A stretch of DNA of 64,000 nucleotides. Origin: Haloarcula marina (GTDB taxonomy: Archaea > Halobacteriota > Halobacteria > Halobacteriales > Haloarculaceae). Positions 7,983 to 18,020 of this stretch are shown in pieces; the first letter of the stretch is position 1; each line of letters opens with the position of its first letter. The DNA lies in NCBI RefSeq assembly GCF_024218775.1, contig NZ_CP100404.1, positions 2,170,001 through 2,234,000 of the forward strand, written 5' to 3'. The position numbers and the translations under genes are program-made. Under the pieces are notes generated by a model. That model was not told the origin of the DNA. It saw nothing but the letters and a program-made list of their open reading frames with translations, and did no database searches.

Positions 7983-8164
7983 GCTGGGAGCATCATCAAC
8001 CCGGCGCAGGCTGTACCCAATTCTGTGCCACCGGCCCTAAAAGCGCTTTCGAAGCCGCTATCGCGTGCCAGCCCGCCGCACGGTCGCAACCCGTCGACGG
8101 CGGCGGACCGCTCAGCCCCCTCCGTATCCGTCAGGCCCATATCCGCGGCCGCCGGACCTGCGGT

Positions 8165-10432
8165 ATGGACCTCGCACGGTCGCTTCGGACCGAGGCCCGT
8201 CGCGCGAACGAGCGTCGTTGCCTCGTCCTCGCCGGGCCTGCCGAACAGAGCCGCGACCGTGCCCGCACCGCGCTCGACGCCGCCGACGTTTCGCTCGACG
8301 AGACGACGACACTCGGGTCGATGCCGTTTCTCGACTGCGAACACTACGAACAGTCCAGAGCGAGCGAACTCCTCGGACGAACGCGGACCGCTGTCGTCCT
8401 CGACTGTCACGGCGAACTCCGACCGAACGCGCTGGGGACGGCGGTCGGGGCCGTCGACGGCGGCGGTCTGCTCGTCCTCCTGACGCCGCCGCTCGACGAG
8501 TGGCCCGAGATTCGGGACGCATTCGACGAGACGCTGGCGGTCCCGCCGTTCGCCGTCGGCGACGCGACCGGCCACTTCCGGCGACGGCTGGTCGAGACGT
8601 TGCGCGCTCACCGCGGCATCGCCGTCGTCAGCCTGTCCGAAGACGGCGAGACTGTCGAACGCGACGGGCTGACGAACCCGCCGCCCCGACGCCCGCCGAC
8701 GGAACCGACCGCCCCGACGGACGCCACCTTTCCGTTGGCGACCTACGAGGCCTGTCTCACAGACGACCAGTGCGCGGCGGTCCGGGCCTTCGAGCGACTC
8801 CGCGATCCCGACACTGCCGTCGTCGTGGAGGCCGACCGAGGGCGCGGGAAGTCGAGCGCCGCGGGTCTCTCGGCCGCCGCCCTCGTGCTAGAGGGACGCG
8901 ACGTACTCGTGACCGCACCGCAGTACCGGAGCGCCGCAGAGGTGTTCGCACGCGCCGTCGGTTTGTTCGAGACGCTCGGCGTCACCGTCGAGCGTGACCG
9001 TCCCGACGCCCCGCAGGAACTCCTCGTTCCCGAGTCAGGCGGCCGCATCCGATTCAGCAAGCCGTCGGCCGCCGTCGAACTACCCGGGGACCCGGACGTG
9101 GTTATCGTCGACGAGGCGGCCGCGCTCCCGGTTCGCCGCCTCGAAGCCCTGCTGGCCGCGCCCGCCGTCGCCTTTACCACGACGGTCCACGGCTACGAGG
9201 GCGCGGGACGGGGCTTCTCCGTCCGCTTCCGCGACCGATTGGACGAGAGCGACCACGACGTGACGGACGTGACGATGACGACGCCGATTCGGTACGCCGA
9301 CGCCGACCCCATCGAGGCGTGGGCGTTCCGGGCGCTGTTGCTCGACGCACGACCGCCGGTCGAGCAGTTGGTGACCGACGCGACGCCCGAGACCGCCTCC
9401 TACCGCCGCATCTCGACCGCCGACTTGCTCGCCGACGAACACCTGCTCCGAGAGGTGTTCGGACTGCTCGTCCTCGCGCACTACCGGACGGAACCGGCGG
9501 ACCTCGCGCGCCTACTGGATGCCCCGAATCTCACCGTTCGGGCGCTCACCTACGAAGGCCACGTCGTCGCCGTCGCACTGCTGGCCCGCGAGGGGGACCT
9601 GCCCGCCGACCTCAGAGCGACGATGTACGAAGGCGGGCGCATCCGCGGGAACATGGTCCCCGACGTGTTGACGACGCAGTTGCGCGACGAGTCGGCGGGC
9701 GTGCCGGTCGGCCAGCGAGTCCTGCGCATCGCGACCCACGCCGCCGTCCGCTCGCGGGGACTCGGGTCGAAACTGCTCGCTGCCGCCCGGAGCGAGTTCG
9801 GCGACGAGGTCGATTGGCTCGGCGTGGGCTACGGCGCGACGCCGGAACTCGTCCGATTTTGGCGGCAGAACGGCTACGCGACGGTCCACCTCTCGACGAC
9901 GCGCAACGACACCAGCGGAGAGTACTCCGCAATCATGCTGGACCCGGTTTCAGAGGAGGGGAAGGCCCTCGCAGACAGGCACGCGGACTGGTTCTGTGAC
10001 CGCATCGCCGCCGTCCTCTCGGACGCCTTGGACGACTGCGACCCCGACGTGGTCCGGGCGGCGCTGCGGGCCGTCGACTCGACGCCGCCGGTGGCCCTCT
10101 CCGAGTTGGAGTGGCGACTCGTCGCGGGCGTCCCGGGCGGCGCTGGCATCCTCGACACCGACCCCGCACCGTTCCGCACGCTCGCAGTTCGCCATCTGGT
10201 CGCGTCCGACGGGGCCGAGACATCCGGAGGCGATGTCGTCGCCCTCACCGACCGCGAGGAACGCCTGTTGGTCCGGAAAGTGTTGCAGGCCAGCGAGTGG
10301 GACGCCGTCGCCGACGAACTGGACTTCGTCTCTCGCCGCCAGTGCATGCGCGCGCTCGGCGGAGCCGTCGAAAGATTGACGCGTCGCTACGGCGATGCGT
10401 GGGTACAGGAGGAACTCGACCGCCACACATGA
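8165..10432 (+). CDS. tmcA: tRNA(Met) cytidine acetyltransferase TmcA
   Basis: ATP-dependent enzyme that makes N4-acetylcytidine in tRNA, and in some archaea in other RNAs too. About 755 residues. In order: an N-terminal DUF1726-like domain, a RecA-like helicase module with Walker A ADRGRGKSS (about 223-231) and DEAA Walker B (VVIVDEAAAL), a GNAT domain (RIATHAAVRSRGLGSKLL, then FWRQNGYATVHLS), and a C-terminal tRNA-binding tail. The ATG at 8165 starts MDLARSLRTEAR. Its stop overlaps the start of the following membrane gene (ATGA), indicating an operon. Confidence 0.93.
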   Translation: MDLARSLRTEARRANERRCLVLAGPAEQSRDRARTALDAADVSLDETTTLGSMPFLDCEHYEQSRASELLGRTRTAVVLDCHGELRPNALGTAVGAVDGGGLLVLLTPPLDEWPEIRDAFDETLAVPPFAVGDATGHFRRRLVETLRAHRGIAVVSLSEDGETVERDGLTNPPPRRPPTEPTAPTDATFPLATYEACLTDDQCAAVRAFERLRDPDTAVVVEADRGRGKSSAAGLSAAALVLEGRDVLVTAPQYRSAAEVFARAVGLFETLGVTVERDRPDAPQELLVPESGGRIRFSKPSAAVELPGDPDVVIVDEAAALPVRRLEALLAAPAVAFTTTVHGYEGAGRGFSVRFRDRLDESDHDVTDVTMTTPIRYADADPIEAWAFRALLLDARPPVEQLVTDATPETASYRRISTADLLADEHLLREVFGLLVLAHYRTEPADLARLLDAPNLTVRALTYEGHVVAVALLAREGDLPADLRATMYEGGRIRGNMVPDVLTTQLRDESAGVPVGQRVLRIATHAAVRSRGLGSKLLAAARSEFGDEVDWLGVGYGATPELVRFWRQNGYATVHLSTTRNDTSGEYSAIMLDPVSEEGKALADRHADWFCDRIAAVLSDALDDCDPDVVRAALRAVDSTPPVALSELEWRLVAGVPGGAGILDTDPAPFRTLAVRHLVASDGAETSGGDVVALTDREERLLVRKVLQASEWDAVADELDFVSRRQCMRALGGAVERLTRRYGDAWVQEELDRHT

Positions 10433-10920
10433 TCTCCGGCCTCGAACCGCTGCTCGTCGTCCTCGCGTTCGCCTTGCTCGTCGGCGGCGTCATCGGGAGT
10501 CTGATTCCCCAACTGCCCGGCGCACCGGTGTCGCTCGCTGGCGTCTATCTCTACTGGTTCGCCACCGACATGACCGAACCCGGGACCGTGCTCCTCGTCG
10601 CCCTGACGCTGGTGGGCGTACTGACGTGGCTCGTGGATTTCCTCGGCGGCGCTATCGCGGCCCGCGTCGGCGGTGCGTCGACGACGACGGCGGTCATCGC
10701 TGGCGTCGTCGGCCTGCTCCTCTTCTTCGTCACGGGACCGCTAGGCATCATCCTCGGCGTCACGGCGACGGTGTTCGCCATCGAGTTCCAGCGCCAGCAG
10801 GACGCCCGGAAGGGGCTGAAAGCGGCGCTGGTCACGACGGCGGGGATGCTCGCCTCCGGCGTCGTCCAAGTGATGCTCACCGCATCGATACTCGTGACGA
10901 TGCTGGTGGTCGCGCTGTGA
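10429..10920 (+). CDS. DUF456 integral membrane protein
   Basis: 163 residues with four or five hydrophobic helices (LLVVLAFALLVGGVIGSLIP; VLLVALTLVGVLTWLVDFLGG; AVIAGVVGLLLFFVTGPLGI; VVQVMLTASILVTMLVVAL). The PGAP and GGAIAARVGGAS loops are those of the DUF456 family of small membrane proteins with glycine-zipper-like segments. Function is unknown. It overlaps tmcA by 4 bases and the next small gene by 4 bases (GTGA). Confidence 0.8.
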   Translation: MISGLEPLLVVLAFALLVGGVIGSLIPQLPGAPVSLAGVYLYWFATDMTEPGTVLLVALTLVGVLTWLVDFLGGAIAARVGGASTTTAVIAGVVGLLLFFVTGPLGIILGVTATVFAIEFQRQQDARKGLKAALVTTAGMLASGVVQVMLTASILVTMLVVAL

Positions 10921-11081
10921 CGACGTGCGAAGAAGCGGACTGCGAGGAGCGCGCGGCGGTCGAACTCCACATTCCGTGGGCGGAAAATCGGGTCGTTTGT
11001 ACGGCACACGCTCGCGTGTGGGTACAGAGGGACGGCGTCGTCCCCGAGCCGCTGGACGACTTCGAGGGCGAGTGGCGCTGA
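10917..11081 (+). CDS. Small putative zinc-binding protein
   Basis: 54 residues. Cysteines in CEEADC near the N terminus and a later VVCTAHARVW could form a single zinc site (C-x5-C...C-x2-H). It starts with GTG at 10917, overlapping the stop of the DUF456 gene, so it is the third gene of the tmcA operon. I do not recognise a named family. Confidence 0.55.
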   Translation: MTTCEEADCEERAAVELHIPWAENRVVCTAHARVWVQRDGVVPEPLDDFEGEWR

Positions 11082-11813
11082 TTAGAGGGCTTTCGCCATC
11101 ATCACCTCGTCGGCGTACTCGTCGTCGAACTTGTAGTGCTTTTCCCGAACGGCCTCGGTCTCCCAACCGTGGGCTTCGAGGAAGTCGATGGCGTCCTGAT
11201 TCGTCGACGGAACGGAGTTGTACAGTTTCTCGTAGCCGTGGTCGGTCGCCCACTCGGTCCCGCGTTCGAGGAGGTGCGCGCCGATACCCTGTCCGCGGAA
11301 CTGGACGAGGACGCCGACCGTCAGTTCGGCGGTGTGGCTGAGTTTCTCGATTTCGGGGTGCTTGAGGTGGACCCACCCGACCACGTCGTCGTCGACGCAG
11401 GCGACGAAGAAGATGCGCGACTCCAGTTCGTTGTGTCGCAGGAGGACGCCCTCGTTGTCGATGATGTCCGCCAGCGTCTCGGCGTCGACGTAGGCCCCGC
11501 TCCCGATGGCCGCGCGAATCGCCCCGACGAGGCCCTGTAGGTCCTCCTGTTTGGCCTGCCGGATGGTGTACTCGACCTCCTCCGTCTCGAACTCCTGTGC
11601 GTCGCCCCCCTCGTAGGCGATGCGAATCGAGTCCCCGTCGCGTTCGACCATCCCGGCGCGCTGGAGTATCGCCACGTGGTGGCCGAACGGTCGCGGTTCC
11701 ATCTGGAGAGCCTTCCGCACGGTGTCGGACTTCACCTCGCCGTGGGACTCGACGTAGTCGTAGATATCGCGGCGGTCGGCGTGGTCGAACTGCAGTGGCT
11801 CTGTGATCTCCAT
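11082..11813 (-). CDS. HTH-GNAT fusion: acetyltransferase with N-terminal winged helix
   Basis: About 243 residues. The N terminus (DRRDIYDYVESHGEVKSDTVRKAL, then GHHVAILQRAGMVERDGDSI) is a winged helix-turn-helix. A Glu-rich linker follows, and residues from about 85 form a GNAT acetyltransferase (AELTVGVLVQFRGQGIGAHL, then NQDAIDFLEAHGWETEAV). The fusion suggests an acetyltransferase recruited to DNA or a regulator sensing acetyl-CoA. ATG 11813 is preferred over upstream in-frame codons because the TATA box at 11836-11843 sits 23-30 bases before it. The gene is convergent with the tmcA operon (1 base apart). Confidence 0.8.
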   Translation of the reverse strand: MEITEPLQFDHADRRDIYDYVESHGEVKSDTVRKALQMEPRPFGHHVAILQRAGMVERDGDSIRIAYEGGDAQEFETEEVEYTIRQAKQEDLQGLVGAIRAAIGSGAYVDAETLADIIDNEGVLLRHNELESRIFFVACVDDDVVGWVHLKHPEIEKLSHTAELTVGVLVQFRGQGIGAHLLERGTEWATDHGYEKLYNSVPSTNQDAIDFLEAHGWETEAVREKHYKFDDEYADEVMMAKAL

Positions 11814-11835
11814 GATTATTGTTACCACAACCCAG

Positions 11836-11843
11836 TATTTAAT
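11836..11843 (-). promoter_or_regulatory. TATA box of the HTH-GNAT gene
   Basis: The minus strand reads ATTAAATA here, a near-consensus haloarchaeal TATA element about 26 bases before ATG 11813, implying a leaderless transcript. Confidence 0.6.
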
Positions 11844-11890
11844 TGTTTGTCATCTTTTCAGGAAGCGACTGCGTCGGTGGAAGTCGCCGC

Positions 11891-12250
11891 CTACCGTTCC
11901 GGAACGCCGGTCAGCACCGTCGCCACGTCGCGGATGTCGTGCGTGTCGACGAGAAGTTCCGCGGCGGTCCGAATCGAGTAGTCGCCGTCGAGGGCCACGC
12001 CGTAGCACGCGGCGTACATCTCTAGCCACCGGTTGAACGTCCGTTCGAGGCGGTCGAACTCCTGTTGGCCGAACCGGACCCACGCGTCACCGGTCCGGGC
12101 CTCGCAGTACACCGCCACTGTCGGCCCGACGCCCTCCCGGAGGAGTTCGAGGGCGCGCGCCTCGTCCGGCGGCGTCGGGTCGAACCCCTCGGCGGCCGCC
12201 TCGGCCCGGCGTTCGAGCGCACGGATGCGGTCGTGTGACTGATGGCTCAT
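11891..12250 (-). CDS. Uncharacterised protein of the fix operon
   Basis: 119 residues beginning [20 protein letters not shown]. An N-terminal helix is followed by a mixed alpha/beta region with two isolated cysteines (AVYCEARTG, YAACYG) and the ending IRDVATVLTGVPER. I do not recognise the family. Its ATG overlaps the fixC stop (ATGA), so it is the last gene of the fer-fixABC operon and may serve that complex. No metal-binding cluster or membrane segment is visible. Confidence 0.7.
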   Translation of the reverse strand: MSHQSHDRIRALERRAEAAAEGFDPTPPDEARALELLREGVGPTVAVYCEARTGDAWVRFGQQEFDRLERTFNRWLEMYAACYGVALDGDYSIRTAAELLVDTHDIRDVATVLTGVPER

Positions 12251-13905
12251 CCTTGCTCGTACTCGACACCTTTCCCACCGGCGGGGTGTCGCCACTCGGT
12301 GTCGGCGACGACGGCGCAGGTCCCGCACTCGACGCAGGGTTGCGTGTCGAGGCTCACGAGGTGTTCCTCGTCCCCGTTCGTCCGGACCATCTCGTCGCGG
12401 TAACAGCCACCGCCGAAGTCCTTCGCGCTCACGGGACAGGCCGTCACGGCCGTCCCCGACGCCTCGAAGGACTTGTCCAAGAGGGTGATGTGGGGGTCGC
12501 CCACGTCGTAGGTCAGGGCACCGATTCGGTCGTCCAGTTCCGGCGGTTCGATCGTATTCACGTCCGTCACCACCTCACCCAGTTCCTCCCCGATGACCGT
12601 CGGGAGGGTGACGTAGGGCAGTTTCGTGTCGGGAATCATCGAGACGAGCGTCGGCGAGTTGTACGCCCGTTCGATGAGGCCCGACGCGGCCCGGACGCCG
12701 AAGCGGCCGAGCGACGACTCCACGACGGCGTTGGCGACGCCGTCGAGCGGCCCGATTTCTCCGGTCTTGCCGACCACGTCGTAGGCAGTGGGCCGGAGTT
12801 TGTCCATCACGCCCTCCTCGTTCAGTTTCCGCTCGTACAGTTGGCCCGCCCGGTGCGGGTCCCCGCGAGCGCGGGCGTCGGCGAACGCCTCGGCGGCGAG
12901 CGCCCCCGCAGTGACGGCGTGGTTCATCCCCTTGATGATGGGGCCCTGGGCCTGCATCTGCCCCGCCGCGTCGCCCACGAGGACGAGGCGGTCCTTGTGC
13001 GGCGACGTGTGCGCGACTTTCTTCGAGTCGGGGACGAGTTTCGCGCTGTACTCCAGTTCGGTGTACTCGTCACCCAGCCATTGGGCCATGAGGGGGTGGG
13101 TCAGCAGGCCGTCGAGCAGTTCCTGTGGTTCGGCGCGTTCCTCCGCCAGCGAGTCGAGGTGGAACACCGTCCCGATTGACAGCGACGCGTCGTTCGTGTA
13201 GAGGAACCCGCCGCCCCGCACGCCGTCGAACAGGTCGCCCGAGAACAGGTGGGCCTCGCCTTCGTCGTCGTCGATGTCGAACCGGTCGTCGATAACGTCC
13301 GGGTCCATCTCGGCGACGGCCTTCACGCCTTGGAACCACTCGTCGGGGTCGTCCCAGTCCATCAGGCCAGCGTCGCGGGCCAACTCCGAGTTGACGCCGT
13401 CGGCCGCCACGACGATGTCGGCCTCGATGGGGTCCAGTTCCTCGGTGAGGACGCCGACGATTTCGCCCTTCTCGCGCAGGAGACCGGTGACGTGAACCTC
13501 CGTCAGCAGGCCGCCGCCCGTCTCGCGCGTGAGTTCGTGGACCCGGTCGCCGAGCCACGAGTCCATCTTCCGGCGGAGGACGCTATCGGCCCACGCCGTG
13601 TCGTGGTGGTGTAAGTCCCCGAGGTCGAACGTCTTCACCCGGTCGCCCGCGACGTTGTGGATGAAGTTATCGGTGACGGGCCGTTCGGTGGCTTCCTCGC
13701 GGAAGTCGGGGAACAGGCCGTCGATGGTGTACGGCGCGGACTCCTCGGCGTAGATGAGGCCGCCCGAGACGTTCTTCGACCCGGCGTCGACGCCGCGTTC
13801 GAGGACCAGCGTCTCGACGCCGTTGCGCGCGAGGTTCGCCGCCGCCGCGGCCCCGCCGGGACCGCACCCGACGACGACGGCCTCGTAGTGTTCGTGGTCA
13901 GTCAT
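12247..13905 (-). CDS. fixC: ETF:quinone oxidoreductase FixC with C-terminal FixX-like ferredoxin domain
   Basis: 552-residue flavoprotein that passes electrons from the FixAB electron-transfer flavoprotein toward the quinone pool. The N-terminal FAD-binding [20 protein letters not shown] (about 9-28) and the [20 protein letters not shown] motif are typical. The last ~75 residues carry cysteines in [13 protein letters not shown] and PCVECGTC, resembling the small FixX [4Fe-4S] protein, so this looks like a FixC-FixX fusion. It overlaps fixB by 8 bases and the next gene by 4. FixABCX complexes elsewhere bifurcate electrons, but that activity is inferred here. Confidence 0.88.
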   Translation of the reverse strand: MTDHEHYEAVVVGCGPGGAAAAANLARNGVETLVLERGVDAGSKNVSGGLIYAEESAPYTIDGLFPDFREEATERPVTDNFIHNVAGDRVKTFDLGDLHHHDTAWADSVLRRKMDSWLGDRVHELTRETGGGLLTEVHVTGLLREKGEIVGVLTEELDPIEADIVVAADGVNSELARDAGLMDWDDPDEWFQGVKAVAEMDPDVIDDRFDIDDDEGEAHLFSGDLFDGVRGGGFLYTNDASLSIGTVFHLDSLAEERAEPQELLDGLLTHPLMAQWLGDEYTELEYSAKLVPDSKKVAHTSPHKDRLVLVGDAAGQMQAQGPIIKGMNHAVTAGALAAEAFADARARGDPHRAGQLYERKLNEEGVMDKLRPTAYDVVGKTGEIGPLDGVANAVVESSLGRFGVRAASGLIERAYNSPTLVSMIPDTKLPYVTLPTVIGEELGEVVTDVNTIEPPELDDRIGALTYDVGDPHITLLDKSFEASGTAVTACPVSAKDFGGGCYRDEMVRTNGDEEHLVSLDTQPCVECGTCAVVADTEWRHPAGGKGVEYEQG

Positions 13906-15556
13906 CGCTCGCCTCCACGGCCGCGGCGAGTTCGCCCCTCTCGACGGCCTCGGTCAGCCGTGGCAGGACTTCGAACAGGTCGCCCTCGATGACGTAGTCC
14001 GAGAAGTCGGCGATGTCCGCCTCTGGGTCGGTGTTGATGGCGATGATGGTGTCCGATTCGTCACAGCCGACCTTGTGCTGGATGGCGCCCGAGATACCGG
14101 CGGCGATGTAGACGGCCGGTTCGACGACCTGTCCGGACTCCCCGATCTGGCGCTCCTCCGTGACGTACTGCTCGACGTGGCTGTCGAAGGCGTACGAGGA
14201 GGTGATGACGCCCCGCGAGAGGCCGAGGTCGGCCTCGTCGAAGGCGTCCACCAAATCGAGAGCCAGTTCGATTCCCGTCGTGGGGTCGTCGCCGATACCG
14301 CGGCCCACGGCGACGACGACTTCGTTGCCGGTGAGGTCGACACCGCCCGAGAGGCGGTCGAACTCCGTCACGTCCACCTCGAACCACGCGTCGTCTAACT
14401 CCATCTCGTAGTCGACGACTTCGGCCTCGCGCTCGTAGTCGGGGTCGGGAACGTCGAAACTGCCCGGAATCACCGACGCGCCCTGGGGGTGGAAGTCCCG
14501 GTTCGGCTTGTCGATACACAGGATGGTCGAGTACTCGAACCCGGAGAAGTCCGGCCGCTTCATGTGGAGGACGCGCCCGAACTCCTTCTTGTCGCCCGCC
14601 GTGCCGACCTTCGCGGGGTTGGAAATCATCGCGTTCTCGATGTACAGCCCCGAGCAGTCCGACGCGAGGCCGGAGTCGAGCGCTCCCTGTACCAGCGCCG
14701 AGAGGTCCCGGCCGTTGTTGGTCGCCGGGAAAATCGTGTACCGTGGCTCGTGGTACTCCTTCCAGTCGACCGCCTCGTGGCCCTCGCTGGCGAGTTCGCC
14801 ACCGGCCCGCGCCATGTCGCAGAATATCTCCGTGTAGGAGGTGTGTCGGAACCGTTCCAACCTGCTGTCCTCGTAGTAGACGACGAGGTCCGCGCCGTAG
14901 GCGGTTACGTCCTCGACGTGGTCGCTGGCGTCCGCACCGATGAGGACGGCCACCACCCGTTCGTCCTCGCCGTAGTCGGCGTTGTACTGGTCCATCAGTC
15001 CGCGGGCCTTCCCCAGCATCTCCTTCGAAACGTCGACGAGTTCACCGGCCTGCGTCTCGCAGTAGACCCACATGTCGCGGTAGTCGCCGCCGACGGTCCC
15101 CTCGACCCACTGCTTCTCGTTGGTCGGGTGGTCGAGTTCGGGGTACTTCTCCTCGGGCGGGACGTACTCGACTTCGACCTCCCCTCCGTCCTCGTCGCTC
15201 CCTTCGATGGACTCGATTCGGCTCTCGATTTGCGAGATAGCGCTGGAACGGTCATTCCCGTCGCGTTCGCGTTCGAGGATGTCCCGAAGCACGTCGGCGT
15301 CGTCTACGTCCCGAACCATGTTCGCGATGTCCGCGACGGTCATCGCCGAGAGGTCCGCCGTCGCCGGGTCCGTCTCCTCGTCGTCCTCGCCTTCGAGTTT
15401 CTCGATGCGGCTCTCGATGAGTGTCTTGACCGGCGTGCGGTCCTCGCCGTCTTCCTCCAGGGCCAGCATCTCGCGCAGTTCGTCGGCGTCCTCGATGTCC
15501 TTGATTTTCGGTCCGAGGTCGGCGATTTCGTGCTCTGTAGGGTCGATTTCGGGCAT
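13898..15556 (-). CDS. fixB: Electron transfer flavoprotein alpha subunit FixB with duplicated N-terminal module
   Basis: 552 residues against roughly 320 for a plain ETF alpha subunit. The ETF domain starts near residue 145 ([20 protein letters not shown]), and the C-terminal FAD-binding part contains [32 protein letters not shown] and [15 protein letters not shown]. Residues 11-57 and 75-119 are two similar acidic helical repeats ([21 protein letters not shown] and [21 protein letters not shown], each ending in IESRIE-type helices). The repeat may bind a partner or self-associate. It lies between fixA (2-base gap) and fixC (8-base overlap). Confidence 0.88.
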   Translation of the reverse strand: MPEIDPTEHEIADLGPKIKDIEDADELREMLALEEDGEDRTPVKTLIESRIEKLEGEDDEETDPATADLSAMTVADIANMVRDVDDADVLRDILERERDGNDRSSAISQIESRIESIEGSDEDGGEVEVEYVPPEEKYPELDHPTNEKQWVEGTVGGDYRDMWVYCETQAGELVDVSKEMLGKARGLMDQYNADYGEDERVVAVLIGADASDHVEDVTAYGADLVVYYEDSRLERFRHTSYTEIFCDMARAGGELASEGHEAVDWKEYHEPRYTIFPATNNGRDLSALVQGALDSGLASDCSGLYIENAMISNPAKVGTAGDKKEFGRVLHMKRPDFSGFEYSTILCIDKPNRDFHPQGASVIPGSFDVPDPDYEREAEVVDYEMELDDAWFEVDVTEFDRLSGGVDLTGNEVVVAVGRGIGDDPTTGIELALDLVDAFDEADLGLSRGVITSSYAFDSHVEQYVTEERQIGESGQVVEPAVYIAAGISGAIQHKVGCDESDTIIAINTDPEADIADFSDYVIEGDLFEVLPRLTEAVERGELAAAVEASDD

Positions 15557-15558
15557 CG

Positions 15559-16413
15559 TCAGTCACCTCCCGCGAACGGCGTCAGTTCGTCGAGTACCGG
15601 TTCCATCGCCGCCGCGTCGTCGCCGTCGACCACCGTCGCTTCGCGTTCCGAGGGCGCTTTCGGAATCGGGTCGACGCCAGCGACGATGGTCGGCGACCCG
15701 TCGAGTCCGATATAATCGGGGTCGAGATTCAGGTCCTCGTGGTCCCAGACGGTGACCAGTTCCTCGTACCGTTCGGCCCGCTCTTGGGTCTCCTCACGCA
15801 GGTCCTTGTGTTCGAGGCGGTGGGCGGCCTTCCGGTAGGTCGGTTCGAACTCGGGGTCGGCGACGACGAAACACGGGAGCGGCGTGTCGACCGTCTCGAT
15901 TTCGGACACGTCACCGTCGACCAGTCGCTTCGCTCGTAGTCGGCCCGCCTCCTCGTCGATGTCCAGGGAGACGACGTGGGTCACCATCGGCCATCCGAGG
16001 CAGTACGCCGTCTGCGGGCCGGTGTGGCCCGTCTCCCCGTCGGCCGTCTTGAAGCCCGCGAACGCGATGTCCGGTTCCGTCTCCAAGTTCTGGATGCCCG
16101 TCGCGACGGTCATCGCCGTCGCCCACGTGTCGGCGGCCCCCATCTCGCGGTCCGAGAGAAGATACAGGTCGTCGGCGTACACGTCGCGCATCCCCTCTTG
16201 GAGCACTTCCTGATACCCCGGCGGCCCCATGCTCATCAGCGAGACGTGGCCGCCGTTGCGGACGCGCGTCTGGAGCGCCGCACGGAGCGCGTGCTTGTCG
16301 TTGGGGTTCATCACCGTCGGGGTCTTTCCCCGTTCGAGGTGGCCGTCCTCGTCGAAGGAGACCTTTCCCTCGCGGAAGTCGGGGACGCCCTTCGTCAAAA
16401 CTACTGTGTGCAT
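15559..16413 (-). CDS. fixA: Electron transfer flavoprotein beta subunit FixA
   Basis: 284 residues, starting MHTVVLTKGVPDFREGKVSF. It forms a heterodimer with FixB and carries the nucleotide-binding features of ETF beta (TWATAMTVATGIQ, AFAGFKTADGETGHTGPQTAYCLGW). It probably accepts electrons from fatty acyl or other dehydrogenases. ATG 16413 is chosen because the upstream codons add only a non-conserved MTRFVTN. The promoter at 16456-16462 would give a leader of about 20 bases. Confidence 0.9.
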   Translation of the reverse strand: MHTVVLTKGVPDFREGKVSFDEDGHLERGKTPTVMNPNDKHALRAALQTRVRNGGHVSLMSMGPPGYQEVLQEGMRDVYADDLYLLSDREMGAADTWATAMTVATGIQNLETEPDIAFAGFKTADGETGHTGPQTAYCLGWPMVTHVVSLDIDEEAGRLRAKRLVDGDVSEIETVDTPLPCFVVADPEFEPTYRKAAHRLEHKDLREETQERAERYEELVTVWDHEDLNLDPDYIGLDGSPTIVAGVDPIPKAPSEREATVVDGDDAAAMEPVLDELTPFAGGD

Positions 16414-16442
16414 ATTTGTCACGAACCTCGTCAACGTACCTC

Positions 16443-16470
16443 ATGTTGGCTGGAACATAAATGTATGTTC
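16443..16470 (-). promoter_or_regulatory. fix operon promoter with phased AACAT/ATGTT half-sites
   Basis: The minus-strand TATA-like ATTTATG (complement of 16456-16462) lies about 45 bases before the fixA start. It is embedded in the inverted repeat GAACAT-6-ATGTTC (16453-16470). A third half-site ATGTT at 16443-16447 makes three alternating half-sites at 16443, 16454 and 16465, each exactly 11 bases apart (about one helical turn). This layout suggests a regulator site covering the promoter. Confidence 0.5.
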
Positions 16471-16546
16471 ACAATAACCGTTGACAACTGGTGACCGCGA
16501 CGGCCGTCACTCACGGCGCGGCGTCAGCGACAGAACGGAACCTCGC

Positions 16547-16882
<336 letters not shown>

Positions 16883-16927
16883 CTAACACCACTCGTCGGT
16901 GATACTTAAGCTTTCGACCGAAGAGCC

Positions 16928-17848
16928 TCAGCGACGGCGGTTGCCGGGGCCCTCGAACCGGTCGCCCGCCCGCGGTTCCGGGCCGCCCTGTGGCCCCCCA
17001 TTCGGGCCGCTCTGCGGCGGTGCATCGGCGTCGTCGACCACGCCGACGTGCCGTCGGAAGAACTCTGCGGTGCGGTCGTATACGTCGTCGTAAAACGCGC
17101 CGTGGAACGGGAACCCGTGGCCGCCGGGGACGCGGTCGTACTCGACGGTGCTCACGGCGTCCAGCGTGTCGGCGAGCAGTGCCGACTGGTTCGGCGGGAC
17201 CACCTCGTCGTCCTCGCCGTGGAGCAACAGCGTCGGCGGCATCGCCACGTCAGCCTGTACCACCGGCGAGGCGAGGTCGTAGGCCTCCGGTATCTCGTCG
17301 GGAGTCCCGCCGAGGTACTTCGTGTTGATATCTTCGTGTTCGGGTCCTGCGCCGGTCATCGCCCGGAAGTCGTAGACGCCCGCGTATCCGACGACCGCCG
17401 AGAGTGACGATGACGCCCCCGGATACAGGTCCGGTTCGAAGGCGGGGTCGTCGCCGGTGGCCGCCGCCAAGCAGACGAGGTTCGCGCCCGCCGAGTGACC
17501 GAGGGCGACGACACGGTCCGAGTCCGCGCCGAACCGGTCGGCCTCCGTGCGACACCACTCGATGGCGGCTTTCACGTCGACGAGGGCCGCCGGGAACGTG
17601 TGCTCGGGCGCGAGTCGGTACTGCGGTTCGACGACCAGATACCCCTCGCTGGCCAGGTCGATGGCGTGGCGGGCGAACTTGCCCTTGTCGCCGACCGTGA
17701 AGGCACCACCGCGGACGAGGACCGCGACCGGTTTCGGACCGGACGCGTCCGGGTCGTCGTACACGTCCAAAGCGAGCGTCACGCCGTCGGCCTCGTGGAA
17801 CGGGATGTCCCGCTGGACCGTGACCGTCGAGGCGGCGCGTTCTGTCAT
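16928..17848 (-). CDS. Alpha/beta hydrolase (HSL-type esterase/lipase-like)
   Basis: 306 residues. The oxyanion-hole region AVLVRGGAFTVGDKG replaces the usual HGGG. The nucleophile elbow is GHSAG, the acid is probably in LLLHGEDDEVVPP, and the catalytic His is in PGGHGFPFHG. The C terminus is a Gly/Pro/Arg-rich tail. No signal peptide is visible, so the enzyme is likely cytoplasmic. The carboxylester substrate is unknown. ATG 17848 gives MTERAASTVTVQRD. It sits upstream of the ferredoxin on the same strand but with a promoter between them. Confidence 0.8.
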   Translation of the reverse strand: MTERAASTVTVQRDIPFHEADGVTLALDVYDDPDASGPKPVAVLVRGGAFTVGDKGKFARHAIDLASEGYLVVEPQYRLAPEHTFPAALVDVKAAIEWCRTEADRFGADSDRVVALGHSAGANLVCLAAATGDDPAFEPDLYPGASSSLSAVVGYAGVYDFRAMTGAGPEHEDINTKYLGGTPDEIPEAYDLASPVVQADVAMPPTLLLHGEDDEVVPPNQSALLADTLDAVSTVEYDRVPGGHGFPFHGAFYDDVYDRTAEFFRRHVGVVDDADAPPQSGPNGGPQGGPEPRAGDRFEGPGNRRR

Positions 17849-18020
17849 ACCTCGGCCTGTGACCCCGCGGCACAAAAGCGCGTCGGGGTGCGTCCTGACA
17901 CCGCCGAGGGCCGGTATCCGCACACGATAGCGACGGCCACTCACGACGGGTCTACAGGTAGTATCATCCGCGGAAATTGGCCGTAAAACAATGACCGGTC
18001 TTCGCGTAGTAGATTGACAG

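Noticed and set aside
7980-8060. Possible small RNA gene between rpl7ae and tmcA (TGATGAT-like box C on the minus strand)
   Set aside because: No matching box D or guide layout could be found, and the area overlaps the rpl7ae promoter region.
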